From Gammaproteobacteria bacterium (GTDB lineage: Bacteria; Pseudomonadota; Gammaproteobacteria; DSM-16500), in contig JACDDU010000004.1 of assembly GCA_013816845.1 (NCBI GenBank), positions 124,001 to 188,000 on the forward strand: DNA of 64,000 bases, written 5' to 3'. Shown here piece by piece: positions 53,278-61,843 of this stretch (position 1 is the first letter of the stretch; each line of letters opens with the position of its first letter). Under the pieces are notes generated by a model. The model had not been told where the DNA came from, did not search any database, and saw only the letters and a list, made by a program, of their open reading frames with translations. The position numbers and the translations under genes were made by a program.

Positions 53278-55404
53278 CTACGGGCAAATATTTGCAGCAG
53301 GTTTCAAGAAAAGATACTTTTTCAAGTAATTAACCTTATTACAATCGATGGTAGCCCAATCATCTTTTAAAATTCCCCCGGTATTACCACTATTAGGGTT
53401 CCAATCCCAGTAAAACCAACTGGGTAGAGCAGGTTTGCCACTGCCTAGACGAACAATATAATTAGCTAGGTTAATGAGAGTGGCAGTATCTTTTTGATAG
53501 TAAGGATCAGCTGGATCAAATTTCCCCCCAAACTCACCCAAAGCGATCGGAAAGAGATGACATTTTCCCGCTGCGCAAAAGCCGCTTTGAGGAGTATTGT
53601 TCACGTTTAAGAAATTATTCAGTAAATACCCATTAAGGCGTGACCAATCAGCAAAAGCAATCGTAGGGTCAGAATGATCAGGACCCTGATTATTAGTACC
53701 GTCTGGACCATAAGCATGCGGTGAAATGACGATCTGATTCAGATAAGGTTGAGTTAACATTTGCGTGAATAGATTTTTAGGATTGCTAATGCCTTGTGCG
53801 ATTGTTGCATTATCGGTTGCAAATCCATCGCCCCAGTTTGACCTTAATGCGCCTTGCGCGACACCTTCAATAAAGATAAGTTTGGTTGGATCGATATTAT
53901 AAATTGCTGTTGAAGCTTCTCTAATACCTTTAGACCATGAATTGGTTCCACCTTCCCAAGTCATACTATGAGAATCAGGTTCGTTCCATAAGTCATATCC
54001 AACAGAAGGATTGTTAATAAACATTTGCGCGACTTTTTGCCATCCTGCTATCCACTGACTGTAATTATTGATATAAGTATCGTCTTCGTAATGATCATCT
54101 ATCATCACGTAAAGCCCAGCATCAGTGAATCGTTTCACAATATATTGAAAAGCGTTTAATGCACTATCTTGGGGGATATTGGTGTTGCAAGGTTTGCCAT
54201 TGCAGGTTGACGTAATGCCGCTTGGTTTAATCGCAGGATTTAAAATAAAATCAAATTGGAAGGGGATGCGTACTGCATTAAACCCGACAGATTTAATTTG
54301 TTGCAACATGGTTTCAAAATCACCTTGCCATAAACCATGTAACATGTGATTGCCGGTATTAAAGCCAAACCAATTCACCCCTTGAAAAGTAACAGGTGTT
54401 TGATTTTTATCGACGATTTGTCCATTCACTGTGGTATAAGGCCCAGCTGAATTATGCGTCTGGGAGTAAGTCACAGTTAACTTAGTATCAGTGGGAAGCG
54501 TAATAGGATTCGGTACGATGCTTGCACTTTGTCCTGGAGTCACGGAAGTGACATTGTAAGTATCGTTAGGAAGTTGTAATGCGCCATTATCTCCTACTGT
54601 TTTAGTAAAAGAATAATTTTTACCCGTAAAGTTAAGTTGAACTTTAGTAGTGGGTGGTTTAATAAGGGTGATTTTAATGCGACCGGCGGGAACAGGTTTA
54701 TAAGTAACCGTCACATTGGTAGTTTGTTGATCCGTAACCGTTGCTAACACATTATCCGCAGCATAGTAATCGCCATTATTAGCATCGGTATTGACGAGTG
54801 ATCCGGCAATGGTGTAGGAGCCAGCTGTCATTTTGCTAAGTTTCCAGCTTGCACCCCAAGTCAATTTTTTTGTTGTTGTTGTTCCTTCGCCAGTGAGGGT
54901 GAGCGTGGGATCCGGTAAACCGGTAGCGGGGGCAGCTGCAAGATTAATATTTAACGTTCCAAGTGCCGAGGGTTGCCCACCTTCAGCTTTAAAAATAAAG
55001 GGGCCAGTTGGAACGGGCGTAGAAGGCGTTGAGCTAAATTGAATGGTTAAGGGCCGCGTACAATTTGGATCAGAAGCTAAAGGAGGAGTAAAAGAAGTTC
55101 CACCTGTTAGAACCACTTCAGAATTTGCTTGGCTAGCTAATTTCCAAGCCACCCAAGGTTGTCCCCAAATGTTGCTAGACATTGTTCCCGCGTAGTTAAA
55201 CCTAAATTCAACATTAGTCAATGGTATATCTTTAGAAGATGTATTGCATATTGAAATAGTTTGTACCCAATCTGCAGGGCCCACTGTGACTTTAACTGCA
55301 ACAGGTACCGGTACTGTTTTAGCAACAGCATTGTTTGCGAAGGCGGGTAAAGAAGTGTAAAAGATTAAAAGACTTAATGTTGCTAAGTTATAAATCCATT
55401 TCAT
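53278..55404 (-). CDS. Secreted GH5-family cellulase (endoglucanase)
   Basis: The 708-aa protein has a Sec signal peptide (about 1-23, ending AFA-NN). Two or three beta-sandwich modules follow (about 30-155, CBM-like; about 160-310, Thr-rich), then a GH5 catalytic domain (about 325-708). The GH5 acid/base is E475 in LWNEPD and the nucleophile is E624 in ALGEFGG; GVNWFGFNTG and FNAVRIPFQF are family blocks. It should cut beta-1,4-glucan outside the cell. Legionella has comparable cellulases, thought to act on protist cyst walls or plant debris. The AAAGGAAA ribosome site precedes the ATG. Confidence 0.93.
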   Translation of the reverse strand: MKWIYNLATLSLLIFYTSLPAFANNAVAKTVPVPVAVKVTVGPADWVQTISICNTSSKDIPLTNVEFRFNYAGTMSSNIWGQPWVAWKLASQANSEVVLTGGTSFTPPLASDPNCTRPLTIQFSSTPSTPVPTGPFIFKAEGGQPSALGTLNINLAAAPATGLPDPTLTLTGEGTTTTKKLTWGASWKLSKMTAGSYTIAGSLVNTDANNGDYYAADNVLATVTDQQTTNVTVTYKPVPAGRIKITLIKPPTTKVQLNFTGKNYSFTKTVGDNGALQLPNDTYNVTSVTPGQSASIVPNPITLPTDTKLTVTYSQTHNSAGPYTTVNGQIVDKNQTPVTFQGVNWFGFNTGNHMLHGLWQGDFETMLQQIKSVGFNAVRIPFQFDFILNPAIKPSGITSTCNGKPCNTNIPQDSALNAFQYIVKRFTDAGLYVMIDDHYEDDTYINNYSQWIAGWQKVAQMFINNPSVGYDLWNEPDSHSMTWEGGTNSWSKGIREASTAIYNIDPTKLIFIEGVAQGALRSNWGDGFATDNATIAQGISNPKNLFTQMLTQPYLNQIVISPHAYGPDGTNNQGPDHSDPTIAFADWSRLNGYLLNNFLNVNNTPQSGFCAAGKCHLFPIALGEFGGKFDPADPYYQKDTATLINLANYIVRLGSGKPALPSWFYWDWNPNSGNTGGILKDDWATIDCNKVNYLKKYLFLKPAANICP

Positions 55405-55826
55405 TTGTATTTCCTTTAAGATAATAAATTTTCAAGGCGCTGAGATTTTTGCAAAGACAACTATATTAACATTTTTCAAAAATGAAGCGAGCAATTTGGA
55501 GTTCCTCAAAAAAGTCAAAACATCATCATAAGACTTATTCTAGTATAAAAAAAATCACTGTATAGCTGTGCGAAGCACCGCATCAATTTCAATAGTAATT
55601 TTTTTTATATCAAAATAGGAGTTGATGAACGTTTTGTCTAGTTTGAAGCGAATAAAGATGCTCTTTTTTTAGCGATGTGGGTAAAGTTAAGGCGAGTAAA
55701 ATGTGTTTAAGAATTAGGAGAAAAAATTGTTACGCACAAATTTCTGGGATGAATGAAATTTAAACGTAATCAAATAAGTAGCCCGGCTAATGAGTGGGCT
55801 ACTATCATACCTAAAGACAACTGTTT
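55405..55826. other. Intergenic region between cellulase and FMN reductase
   Basis: The 422 bp hold no supportable gene. Near its right end is the terminator of the FMN reductase gene (55777-55803). A small GTGC-GAA-GCAC hairpin lies near 55572. The cellulase promoter must lie in the left part; I cannot assign boxes with confidence. Confidence 0.4.
55770..55803 (-). terminator. Terminator after FMN reductase gene
   Basis: AGTAGCCC (55777-55784) pairs with GGGCTACT (55796-55803) around an 11-nt loop, 24 bp past the stop codon. On the minus strand TATTTG follows. The stem is strong, the T-run moderate. Confidence 0.65.
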
Positions 55827-56405
55827 CTAAACTGCCACTTGCTCTTTTTTTGCTGGTACTATTTTATCAATCCAATTTGCATAAGCTTCCATATATTTAT
55901 GCAAAAATTCTTTCGTTTCAATTTTATTAATTTCTGATTTTTCATCAAACAAATTATTAATATTACCAAGGTAAGCTTCAGGTTGTTGCATACAAGGCAT
56001 ATCTAAAAACACAAAAGATTGTCGTAGGTGTTGATTAGCTCCGAAGCCGCCAATGGCACCGGGGGATGTACTAATAACAGCACAGGGTTTCCTGCTCCAA
56101 ATACTTTTCCCATAGGGTCTTGATCCTACATCAATCGCATTTTTTAAGGGTGCAGGGACGGAGCGATTATATTCAGGTGTTACAAATAAAAAGCCATCAA
56201 ATTTGTTCATCTGATTTCGAAATGCAGTCCATTCTTGCAGCGGTTGACCTGTATCATCGGGATCTTGGTTATAAAGAGGAAGTTGGCCAATTTCGACGAT
56301 TTCCATGTTCAATGAAGAGGGAGCGAGTTGCATAAGAGCTAATGCAAGTTTACGATTCCAAGATTCTTTTCTCAAACTTCCAACAATAACACCAATTTTT
56401 TTCAT
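55827..56405 (-). CDS. NADPH-dependent FMN reductase family protein
   Basis: The 192-aa flavodoxin-like protein has IGVIVGSLRKESWNRKLA for FMN phosphate binding, FVTPEYNRSVPAPLKNAID and VISTSPGAIGGFGANQHLRQ. These are the hallmarks of the ChrR/YieF/azoreductase-type NAD(P)H:FMN or quinone reductases. It probably performs two-electron reduction of quinones or other electrophiles. It appears to be monocistronic. Confidence 0.92.
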   Translation of the reverse strand: MKKIGVIVGSLRKESWNRKLALALMQLAPSSLNMEIVEIGQLPLYNQDPDDTGQPLQEWTAFRNQMNKFDGFLFVTPEYNRSVPAPLKNAIDVGSRPYGKSIWSRKPCAVISTSPGAIGGFGANQHLRQSFVFLDMPCMQQPEAYLGNINNLFDEKSEINKIETKEFLHKYMEAYANWIDKIVPAKKEQVAV

Positions 56406-56841
56406 TCAATCATCCCTTATTTTCGAAAGCAACGAGTTGAGATTATGCCAGGAGTTCAGTCATTTGTAACGATGGACGCATGACGATTTTAATTAACTCA
56501 TGTTGTCAACATCCACTAAGCGTAAAAAAGTTAGTGATGACACGATATAAGGCTGGCACTTTAAAACCATCGTAAAATTTAACTTAATTGACTTGCTCGA
56601 TAGCGTGTTGTTAACTTAGTTGTAATAAAAGGAACAGTAAATAGCTAGTTAGATAGCCGATTCAACTTTCTTTATAAACAAATTATCATGTCACGATCAA
56701 TAGTACGGTTATAAAAATCGCTATGTTTAATCAGGATTTAAAAATGCAACGTATTGATCAATAGTACACCTACGTAAACGAGGTAAGTTTTGCAACATTT
56801 TTGTTAGTCCATTATGAAGTGGGCGTAAAACAAATGGGAAA
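56406..56841. other. Intergenic region between FMN reductase and symporter
   Basis: The 436 bp show no gene I can support. A 12-bp direct repeat GATCAATAGTAC occurs at 56695-56706 and 56756-56767. It may be chance in AT-rich DNA or a binding site. No clear terminator for the symporter gene is visible. Confidence 0.4.
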
Positions 56842-58074
56842 CTACCCCGTTGATTTGGGTGCAATGAGAGCCGGTTGTGTTTCATCTGTGCTTGGTAAAG
56901 TATGGGCAGCAACAAGTGTGGCACACACGGCTGTTCCTGCAACATTGACAGTGGTGCGCATCATGTCAATTATTTTATCAATACCCATGACCATGGCTAA
57001 TCCAGCAAAAGGTAAGCCGAGGTTTGAAAGTACAACCATCGTCATTACCATAGCTGAACCTGGCACGCCTGCAGTTCCAATAGATGCAACGGTTGCAGTA
57101 ATAACAATAATTAAATATTGATGCCAGTCTAAAGGGATTTGAAAAAGTGTTGCAGTAAAAATACAAATGATTGCTGGATAAATTGCACCACAGCCATCCA
57201 TTTTGGCATTCGCACCAAGGGGTGCCACGAAAGAGGCAACTTGCTCAGAGATACCAAGACGTTTAATTAACACATCAAGCGTTACTGGAAGGGTTGCTAA
57301 ACTTGAAGAAGTGGTAAAAGCGGTAAGTAGCATTGGCCAAGCTAAATGGGTGAATTTGAGAGGATTAGTGCGGCAGACCCCGAATAATAAAATGCCGTAG
57401 ATGACTAGCTGAATTAAACAAGCGAGGTACACAGTTAAAATAAATTTACCGAAAGGAATGAGGCTTGTTATACCATAATGTGCACTGACGGCGGAAATAA
57501 ATACAAAGATTCCGATGGGAGATAATCGAATAATCCAGCGTGTAATTTTGTAAAATACTTTTGCTAATCCATCAAAAAATTGACGTACGATCAATGCTTC
57601 TTCTTTGCATAGGGTCAAAGCAATGGCAAATAAAATACCAAAAATAATCACAGGTATAACTTTCCCACGCGCAATTTGATCGAATAAATTACCAGGAACC
57701 ATATCTAAAAAAATTTGACTAAGGGCTGGCGGCTGTTTTAAATCGATAGGTAGAACTTCATGAAATCCTTGACCAGGATTGATCCATAATGCAGTTAATA
57801 AACCAACGAGCGCAGCAATGATGGCAGTCGTTAAGAACCAAAACAGTGTTTTTCCACCAAGCTCTTTAATTTGAGAAATATTTTCTAATTTTGTAAAACT
57901 AGTCACAATTAGAATAAAAGTAATAGGGATGATAATCATTTTAAGGAGTTGAATAAATGCATCTCCTAACGGCGTTAAGGCATCAACCCACTGAAGCGGT
58001 GCAATCATTCCGAATAACGCGCCGAGTATAAGAGCTATTAGACATTGATTTCCAAAACTTTTCATCATAGCCAT
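56842..58074 (-). CDS. Dicarboxylate/amino acid:cation symporter (DAACS family)
   Basis: The product (410 aa from this start) has the DAACS fold: helices from residue 5 on, LLKMIIIPITFILIVTSF, the serine-rich reentrant loop AFTTSSSLATLPVT, GANAKMDGCGAIYPAI (the usual NMDG is KMDG here) and the second reentrant loop with GTAGVPGSAMVM. It imports glutamate, aspartate or C4-dicarboxylates with Na+ or H+. The frame opens at 58146, but the ATG at 58074 has AGGAA about 8 bp upstream and fits family start. Amino acids are the main carbon source of Legionella-type bacteria. Confidence 0.92.
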   Translation of the reverse strand: MAMMKSFGNQCLIALILGALFGMIAPLQWVDALTPLGDAFIQLLKMIIIPITFILIVTSFTKLENISQIKELGGKTLFWFLTTAIIAALVGLLTALWINPGQGFHEVLPIDLKQPPALSQIFLDMVPGNLFDQIARGKVIPVIIFGILFAIALTLCKEEALIVRQFFDGLAKVFYKITRWIIRLSPIGIFVFISAVSAHYGITSLIPFGKFILTVYLACLIQLVIYGILLFGVCRTNPLKFTHLAWPMLLTAFTTSSSLATLPVTLDVLIKRLGISEQVASFVAPLGANAKMDGCGAIYPAIICIFTATLFQIPLDWHQYLIIVITATVASIGTAGVPGSAMVMTMVVLSNLGLPFAGLAMVMGIDKIIDMMRTTVNVAGTAVCATLVAAHTLPSTDETQPALIAPKSTG

Positions 58075-58147
58075 GAAATTTTTCCTGTAATCTATAACAC
58101 AACAATCAATAAGGGCGTCGACAAGAACTATTGTGAGTTGCTCCATG

Positions 58148-58177
58148 ACCCTAGTTGAGTCTATGACTCAGTAGGGT
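58148..58177. promoter_or_regulatory. Inverted repeat upstream of symporter gene
   Basis: ACCCTA-g-TTGAGTC (58148-58161) is nearly complementary to GACTCA-g-TAGGGT (58165-58177), with one mismatch and one bulge around a 3-nt loop. It lies 74 bp upstream of the symporter start. It could be an operator or a leader hairpin. Confidence 0.45.
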
Positions 58178-58352
58178 TCAAAATCGATTCTAATTTATTT
58201 ATTAGAGCGATGGCAGAAATTTATCTTACGGTGCATAGGTTAACTTTTTGAAGTATGAATGCTTAACGATTGCCTTGCAAAGAAATTTTTAACGCAATGG
58301 GTCGTAGCAAGCTTGATGTAGCTTTAAAAAGCTCACCACGACAATATAAAAA

Positions 58353-59258
58353 TTATAATTTCAAAGTGCAAGGTTGAAAAATGGCATGGACTGGAAAATG
58401 TAAAGCTTGATTAAAATATAAATCGATGACTTTATTTTTAAAACCGATATTGGGATGAAGTAGTTGCGTTAATGTTACTTTATTCATCGACTTAATTAAG
58501 TCGAGAAATATTAAATTAGTTGTAGTTAACTGATGAGCATCATCATTTCTTTCCATTGCTCTACAAAATTGTTGAAATAACGCCGTATCGGTAGTGTTCG
58601 TATCCTTCAAGAGCTTCTTAAAAAAATGTTTGTGTTGATTGTAAAATGTTTCAATAAAATAATCTTCTTTATCCATTAGTAAGGTTGATATTTGTTTGGC
58701 TGCATCGTTATTGCTCCCTCTTAATGCCAAGTCATAGACTGCTGTTCGGCCTTGACCGTTTTTTTCGATGAAGAGCTGGTAAGCAATTTGATCATCTACT
58801 GACATTAATGCTTTTGCCATGATTAAATTATTATTTTTTTCTGCTATATGCAGTGCTGTATCGCCAGCGGTATTTTTTTTCAATAGATCTTTACTGTTTT
58901 TAATGAGTATCTTGACCGTATCATCTTTGCAATTATCAGCATAGCCAAAAGCCGCATAATGCAGAGGCGTTGCGCCTTCAGCGTCTGTTGCATCTACATC
59001 AATCCCTTTATTAATTAAAAGTTCGACGATTTCAGCATGACCTAAGAAGGCAGCCACATGCAAAGGCGATTGGTTTTGCAATGCATCGTTACTCAAATTA
59101 CAATGTGGATTGTGGGTTAATTCATAAGCTATCTTTTTCAAAAGATGAAGCCGCACCTTTTGCTCACTGGCTGATGCCTTAAGCAGTTGAGTTACTATCG
59201 GATTTTGATGGGTGGGTTGAAAAAATATTGTCGTAGGGGCGGTGAATGCGCTTCGCAT
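58353..59258 (-). CDS. Ankyrin-repeat protein
   Basis: The 301-aa protein has at least three ankyrin repeats in residues 55-165: NQSPLHVAAFLGHAEIVELLINKG, EGATPLHYAAFGYAD and AGDTALHIAEKNNNLIMAKAL. The C-terminal 130 residues are helical and unrecognised. There is no signal peptide. Ankyrin proteins of Legionella and Coxiella are often Dot/Icm effectors that bind host proteins. AGGAA precedes the ATG. It sits immediately downstream of a truncated asd fragment, so it may have entered at an insertion/deletion point in the thr operon. Confidence 0.88.
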   Translation of the reverse strand: MRSAFTAPTTIFFQPTHQNPIVTQLLKASASEQKVRLHLLKKIAYELTHNPHCNLSNDALQNQSPLHVAAFLGHAEIVELLINKGIDVDATDAEGATPLHYAAFGYADNCKDDTVKILIKNSKDLLKKNTAGDTALHIAEKNNNLIMAKALMSVDDQIAYQLFIEKNGQGRTAVYDLALRGSNNDAAKQISTLLMDKEDYFIETFYNQHKHFFKKLLKDTNTTDTALFQQFCRAMERNDDAHQLTTTNLIFLDLIKSMNKVTLTQLLHPNIGFKNKVIDLYFNQALHFPVHAIFQPCTLKL

Positions 59259-59389
59259 CAGGTGAATTCCTAGCTATTAATTAAAATGGCATTTTCTCTT
59301 TTCTTGAAGAAAAATCCAATCGTTAACGAATGCAAATTGGCTTGATTTCCGGATCTTTAAACAAATCGAGTAAAATTTTTGCACGATCC

Positions 59390-59587
59390 TCATCCTTGTA
59401 AGCTGACATCCATCAGCATCGTGGATGTGATGAATCGATTTTTATTTTTAAACCATTTTGTTAAGGAAGAAAAACATTTGATGCGATTAAGCTTGAAAAA
59501 ATTTCGTTGTGTCATGATTTCTAAGATCTTCAAACCCACATCACCGGTTGCACCAACAAGCGCAACTATTGGCTTAAACTTATTCAT
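59390..59587 (-). pseudogene. Truncated aspartate-semialdehyde dehydrogenase (asd) remnant
   Basis: The 65-codon frame begins MNKFKPIVALVGATGDVG, then LKILEIMTQRNF. This is the NADP-binding N-terminus of aspartate-semialdehyde dehydrogenase (typically VAIVGATGAVG... LEERxFP). After about 35 residues the likeness ends and the frame stops; an intact enzyme has about 340 residues. The start overlaps the end of thrC by 8 bp, as expected for a once translationally coupled gene. Asd makes the substrate of ThrA's second activity and is needed for diaminopimelate, so an intact copy should exist elsewhere. Confidence 0.68.
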
Positions 59588-60875
59588 TTGAGAGACTCCA
59601 CTTTTTTGCTTTTATGATGGTTTCAATCTCGCCAAGTTTGCTTACCGTCTGACTAAAACCAGCAGGTTTAGCTAAAATGGTTTGCAGTTGCGGCGATAAA
59701 GGAATCGATTCATGAATTATTTTTCTAATCACGCTATCAAATTTACCCGGATCAGCTGTTGCCACTATAATCCATGGAAGGTAGGAAAGCTGTTTTCTTG
59801 CATAAAAAGCAGTTGCTGTATGAGGACATATTATTTTTGAATGTTTATTATAAATTGTCTTGATGGTGTTTGTGATGTCGTTATCATCAGCGCTAATGAC
59901 GTTCACTTCATTTCGCAAAGTATCAAAATTTTTAAATAAAAAATTCAGACGTTCAAAATTACTTGGATTACCCACGTCCATAGCATTAGCTAAAGTAGCG
60001 AGGCTCTCACGCGGTTTATAATGACCATACGCAAGATAATCAGAAAGAGTCAAATTGGCATTGGTTGCAAGAACAATCTCGCGAATGGGGAAGCCCATTT
60101 TCTTTGCATAATAACCAGCGACTGCATTGCCAAGATTTCCTGTCGGGATGATATACCCTGGGAAGGTGCTATATTGGTGATAAAATTGCATGCTTGAGTA
60201 TGCATAATAAATAATTTGGGGTAAAAGTCTGCCAATATTGATGCTGTTAGCACTATTAAGATGAATGTTCTTTTGCCACCAGGGATCTTGAAAAGCAATT
60301 TTGACTAAGTGTTGGCAGCGATCAAAAGTACCTTCTACGGCTAAAGCAATAATGTTGTTATCCCAACAAGTTATTTGATGTTCTTGTATGGGCGAAATTT
60401 TACCTTTTGGATATAAAATAATTACGTTAACATTTCGTTTTAAATAAAAAGCACTCGCTACAGCTGATCCAGTGTCACCGGAAGTCGCAACCAAAATCGT
60501 AGTTGCATGTTTTTTTGATACATGTGATATGCATTCTGCTAAAAAGCGTGTTCCAATATCTTTGAACGATGACGTGGGGCCGTGAAAAAGTTCGAGAACG
60601 AAAGTGGTAGAATTGATGGTTGTTAATGGCAATGGAAAGGTGAAAACATTTTTAATTATTTCTTTAAGATTATGCTCTAATTCATCCCCTGCAAAAAAAT
60701 AATGTAATAATGTTTGAGCAAAATTAGCGAGGGAGAGGTTGGGATTAAATAATTTTAAATCGACTTGGGGTAAATATTCTGGAACAAATAAACCGCCATC
60801 ACTTGCAAGTCCCTTAGAAATTGCAGCCGATAAAGTATCACTTCTTTTTTGGTCGCGTGTACTCGAAAACTTCAT
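59580..60875 (-). CDS. thrC: Threonine synthase
   Basis: The 431-aa PLP enzyme converts O-phosphohomoserine to threonine. The PLP lysine is K105 in GPTSSFKDIGTRF; ATSGDTGSAVASAF and PTGNLGNAVAGYYAK bind the cofactor phosphate. KFSSTRDQ at the N-terminus and SDGGLFVPEYLP are family blocks. Its start overlaps the thrB stop by 4 bp (ATGA), showing translational coupling. Confidence 0.95.
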   Translation of the reverse strand: MKFSSTRDQKRSDTLSAAISKGLASDGGLFVPEYLPQVDLKLFNPNLSLANFAQTLLHYFFAGDELEHNLKEIIKNVFTFPLPLTTINSTTFVLELFHGPTSSFKDIGTRFLAECISHVSKKHATTILVATSGDTGSAVASAFYLKRNVNVIILYPKGKISPIQEHQITCWDNNIIALAVEGTFDRCQHLVKIAFQDPWWQKNIHLNSANSINIGRLLPQIIYYAYSSMQFYHQYSTFPGYIIPTGNLGNAVAGYYAKKMGFPIREIVLATNANLTLSDYLAYGHYKPRESLATLANAMDVGNPSNFERLNFLFKNFDTLRNEVNVISADDNDITNTIKTIYNKHSKIICPHTATAFYARKQLSYLPWIIVATADPGKFDSVIRKIIHESIPLSPQLQTILAKPAGFSQTVSKLGEIETIIKAKKWSLSNE

Positions 60876-61834
60876 CCTATCCTCCTGACTACTTGGGTAA
60901 CATGCGCTTGCTTTTTATTAATTCGGGAAATCCAACACTCGGAATCTATGCCTTCAGTATTAAGAAGGGATTGCATGGCTTGGTTAATAGCAGAAGCTTC
61001 ATATTTATGTTGTGCGAAAGCAAAAATACTGGGTCCTGAGCCTGAAAAAGAGAGCCCTAAAGCACCGGCTTTTAATGCCGCTTCTTTAATTTTATAAAAT
61101 CCAGGAACAAATTTAGCACGCTGGTGTTCAATAAGTTCATCTGATAAAGCATGTTGAAGCAAAGGAATACTTTCCAAATATAATGCGGCGATGAATGAAG
61201 CGAGATTTGCAGATTGTTTTATATAATCTTTTAAATCCAATTTTTTTTGAAGGATTTTTCTTGCTGCTTTCGTTTCTACCTGTAAGCGAGGATGGATTAA
61301 TGCACAATGGATATCAGGGATGGGTAATTCAATAATATCAATCGGATCCATCGAGCGAATTAAAGTAAGACCGCCAAAAAGACTGGGAATTACATTATCC
61401 GCATGCTTGTGCCCACTAGCTACTTCTTCTCCAAATAATGCATATTTTACTAATTGCAATGTTGATAACGGTGAATTAAGAAACGCATTGCAGGCAACGA
61501 GCGCAGCCACTGAAGAAGCTGCCGATCCTCCCATGCCCGAACTTAATGGAATACCTTTATCAATGCGGATAGAAAATCCTATTTCTAATTTCAAATCATG
61601 ACACAATTGTTGGATAACCACAGAAGCAGTATTTTGTTCCGGAATGAATGGTAAACATTCTTTGGCATTAATAATCTCAATAACGATGTTATTATCTTGT
61701 CGTCTTGTTAAAGTTACACTGTCACCCAGTTGGTCGAAGGCAAAACCTAAAATATCAAAGCCTACTGCTACATTTGCACACGTTGCAGGTGCAAAAGCGG
61801 TTACCGATTGAATCGATGAGTTAATCAAAGTCAT
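60872..61834 (-). CDS. thrB: Homoserine kinase
   Basis: The 320-aa GHMP-family kinase phosphorylates homoserine. The ATP loop is PLSSGMGGSAASSVAAL; the N-terminal VTAFAPATCANVAVGFDILGFA and C-terminal LGLSFSGSGPSIFAFA motifs are diagnostic. It begins 9 bp after the thrA stop and overlaps thrC by 4 bp. Confidence 0.96.
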   Translation of the reverse strand: MTLINSSIQSVTAFAPATCANVAVGFDILGFAFDQLGDSVTLTRRQDNNIVIEIINAKECLPFIPEQNTASVVIQQLCHDLKLEIGFSIRIDKGIPLSSGMGGSAASSVAALVACNAFLNSPLSTLQLVKYALFGEEVASGHKHADNVIPSLFGGLTLIRSMDPIDIIELPIPDIHCALIHPRLQVETKAARKILQKKLDLKDYIKQSANLASFIAALYLESIPLLQHALSDELIEHQRAKFVPGFYKIKEAALKAGALGLSFSGSGPSIFAFAQHKYEASAINQAMQSLLNTEGIDSECWISRINKKQAHVTQVVRRIG

Positions 61835-61843
61835 GGCTGCCTC

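Noticed and set aside
56695-56767. 12-bp direct repeat GATCAATAGTAC (two copies) considered as insertion-site duplication
   Set aside because: No inverted ends or transposase between the copies, and the 61-bp period fits no known element; may be chance in AT-rich DNA.
56727-56945. Minus-strand 72-codon frame overlapping the symporter 3' end
   Set aside because: It is another frame of the symporter gene plus spacer; the composition is not protein-like and there is no ribosome site.
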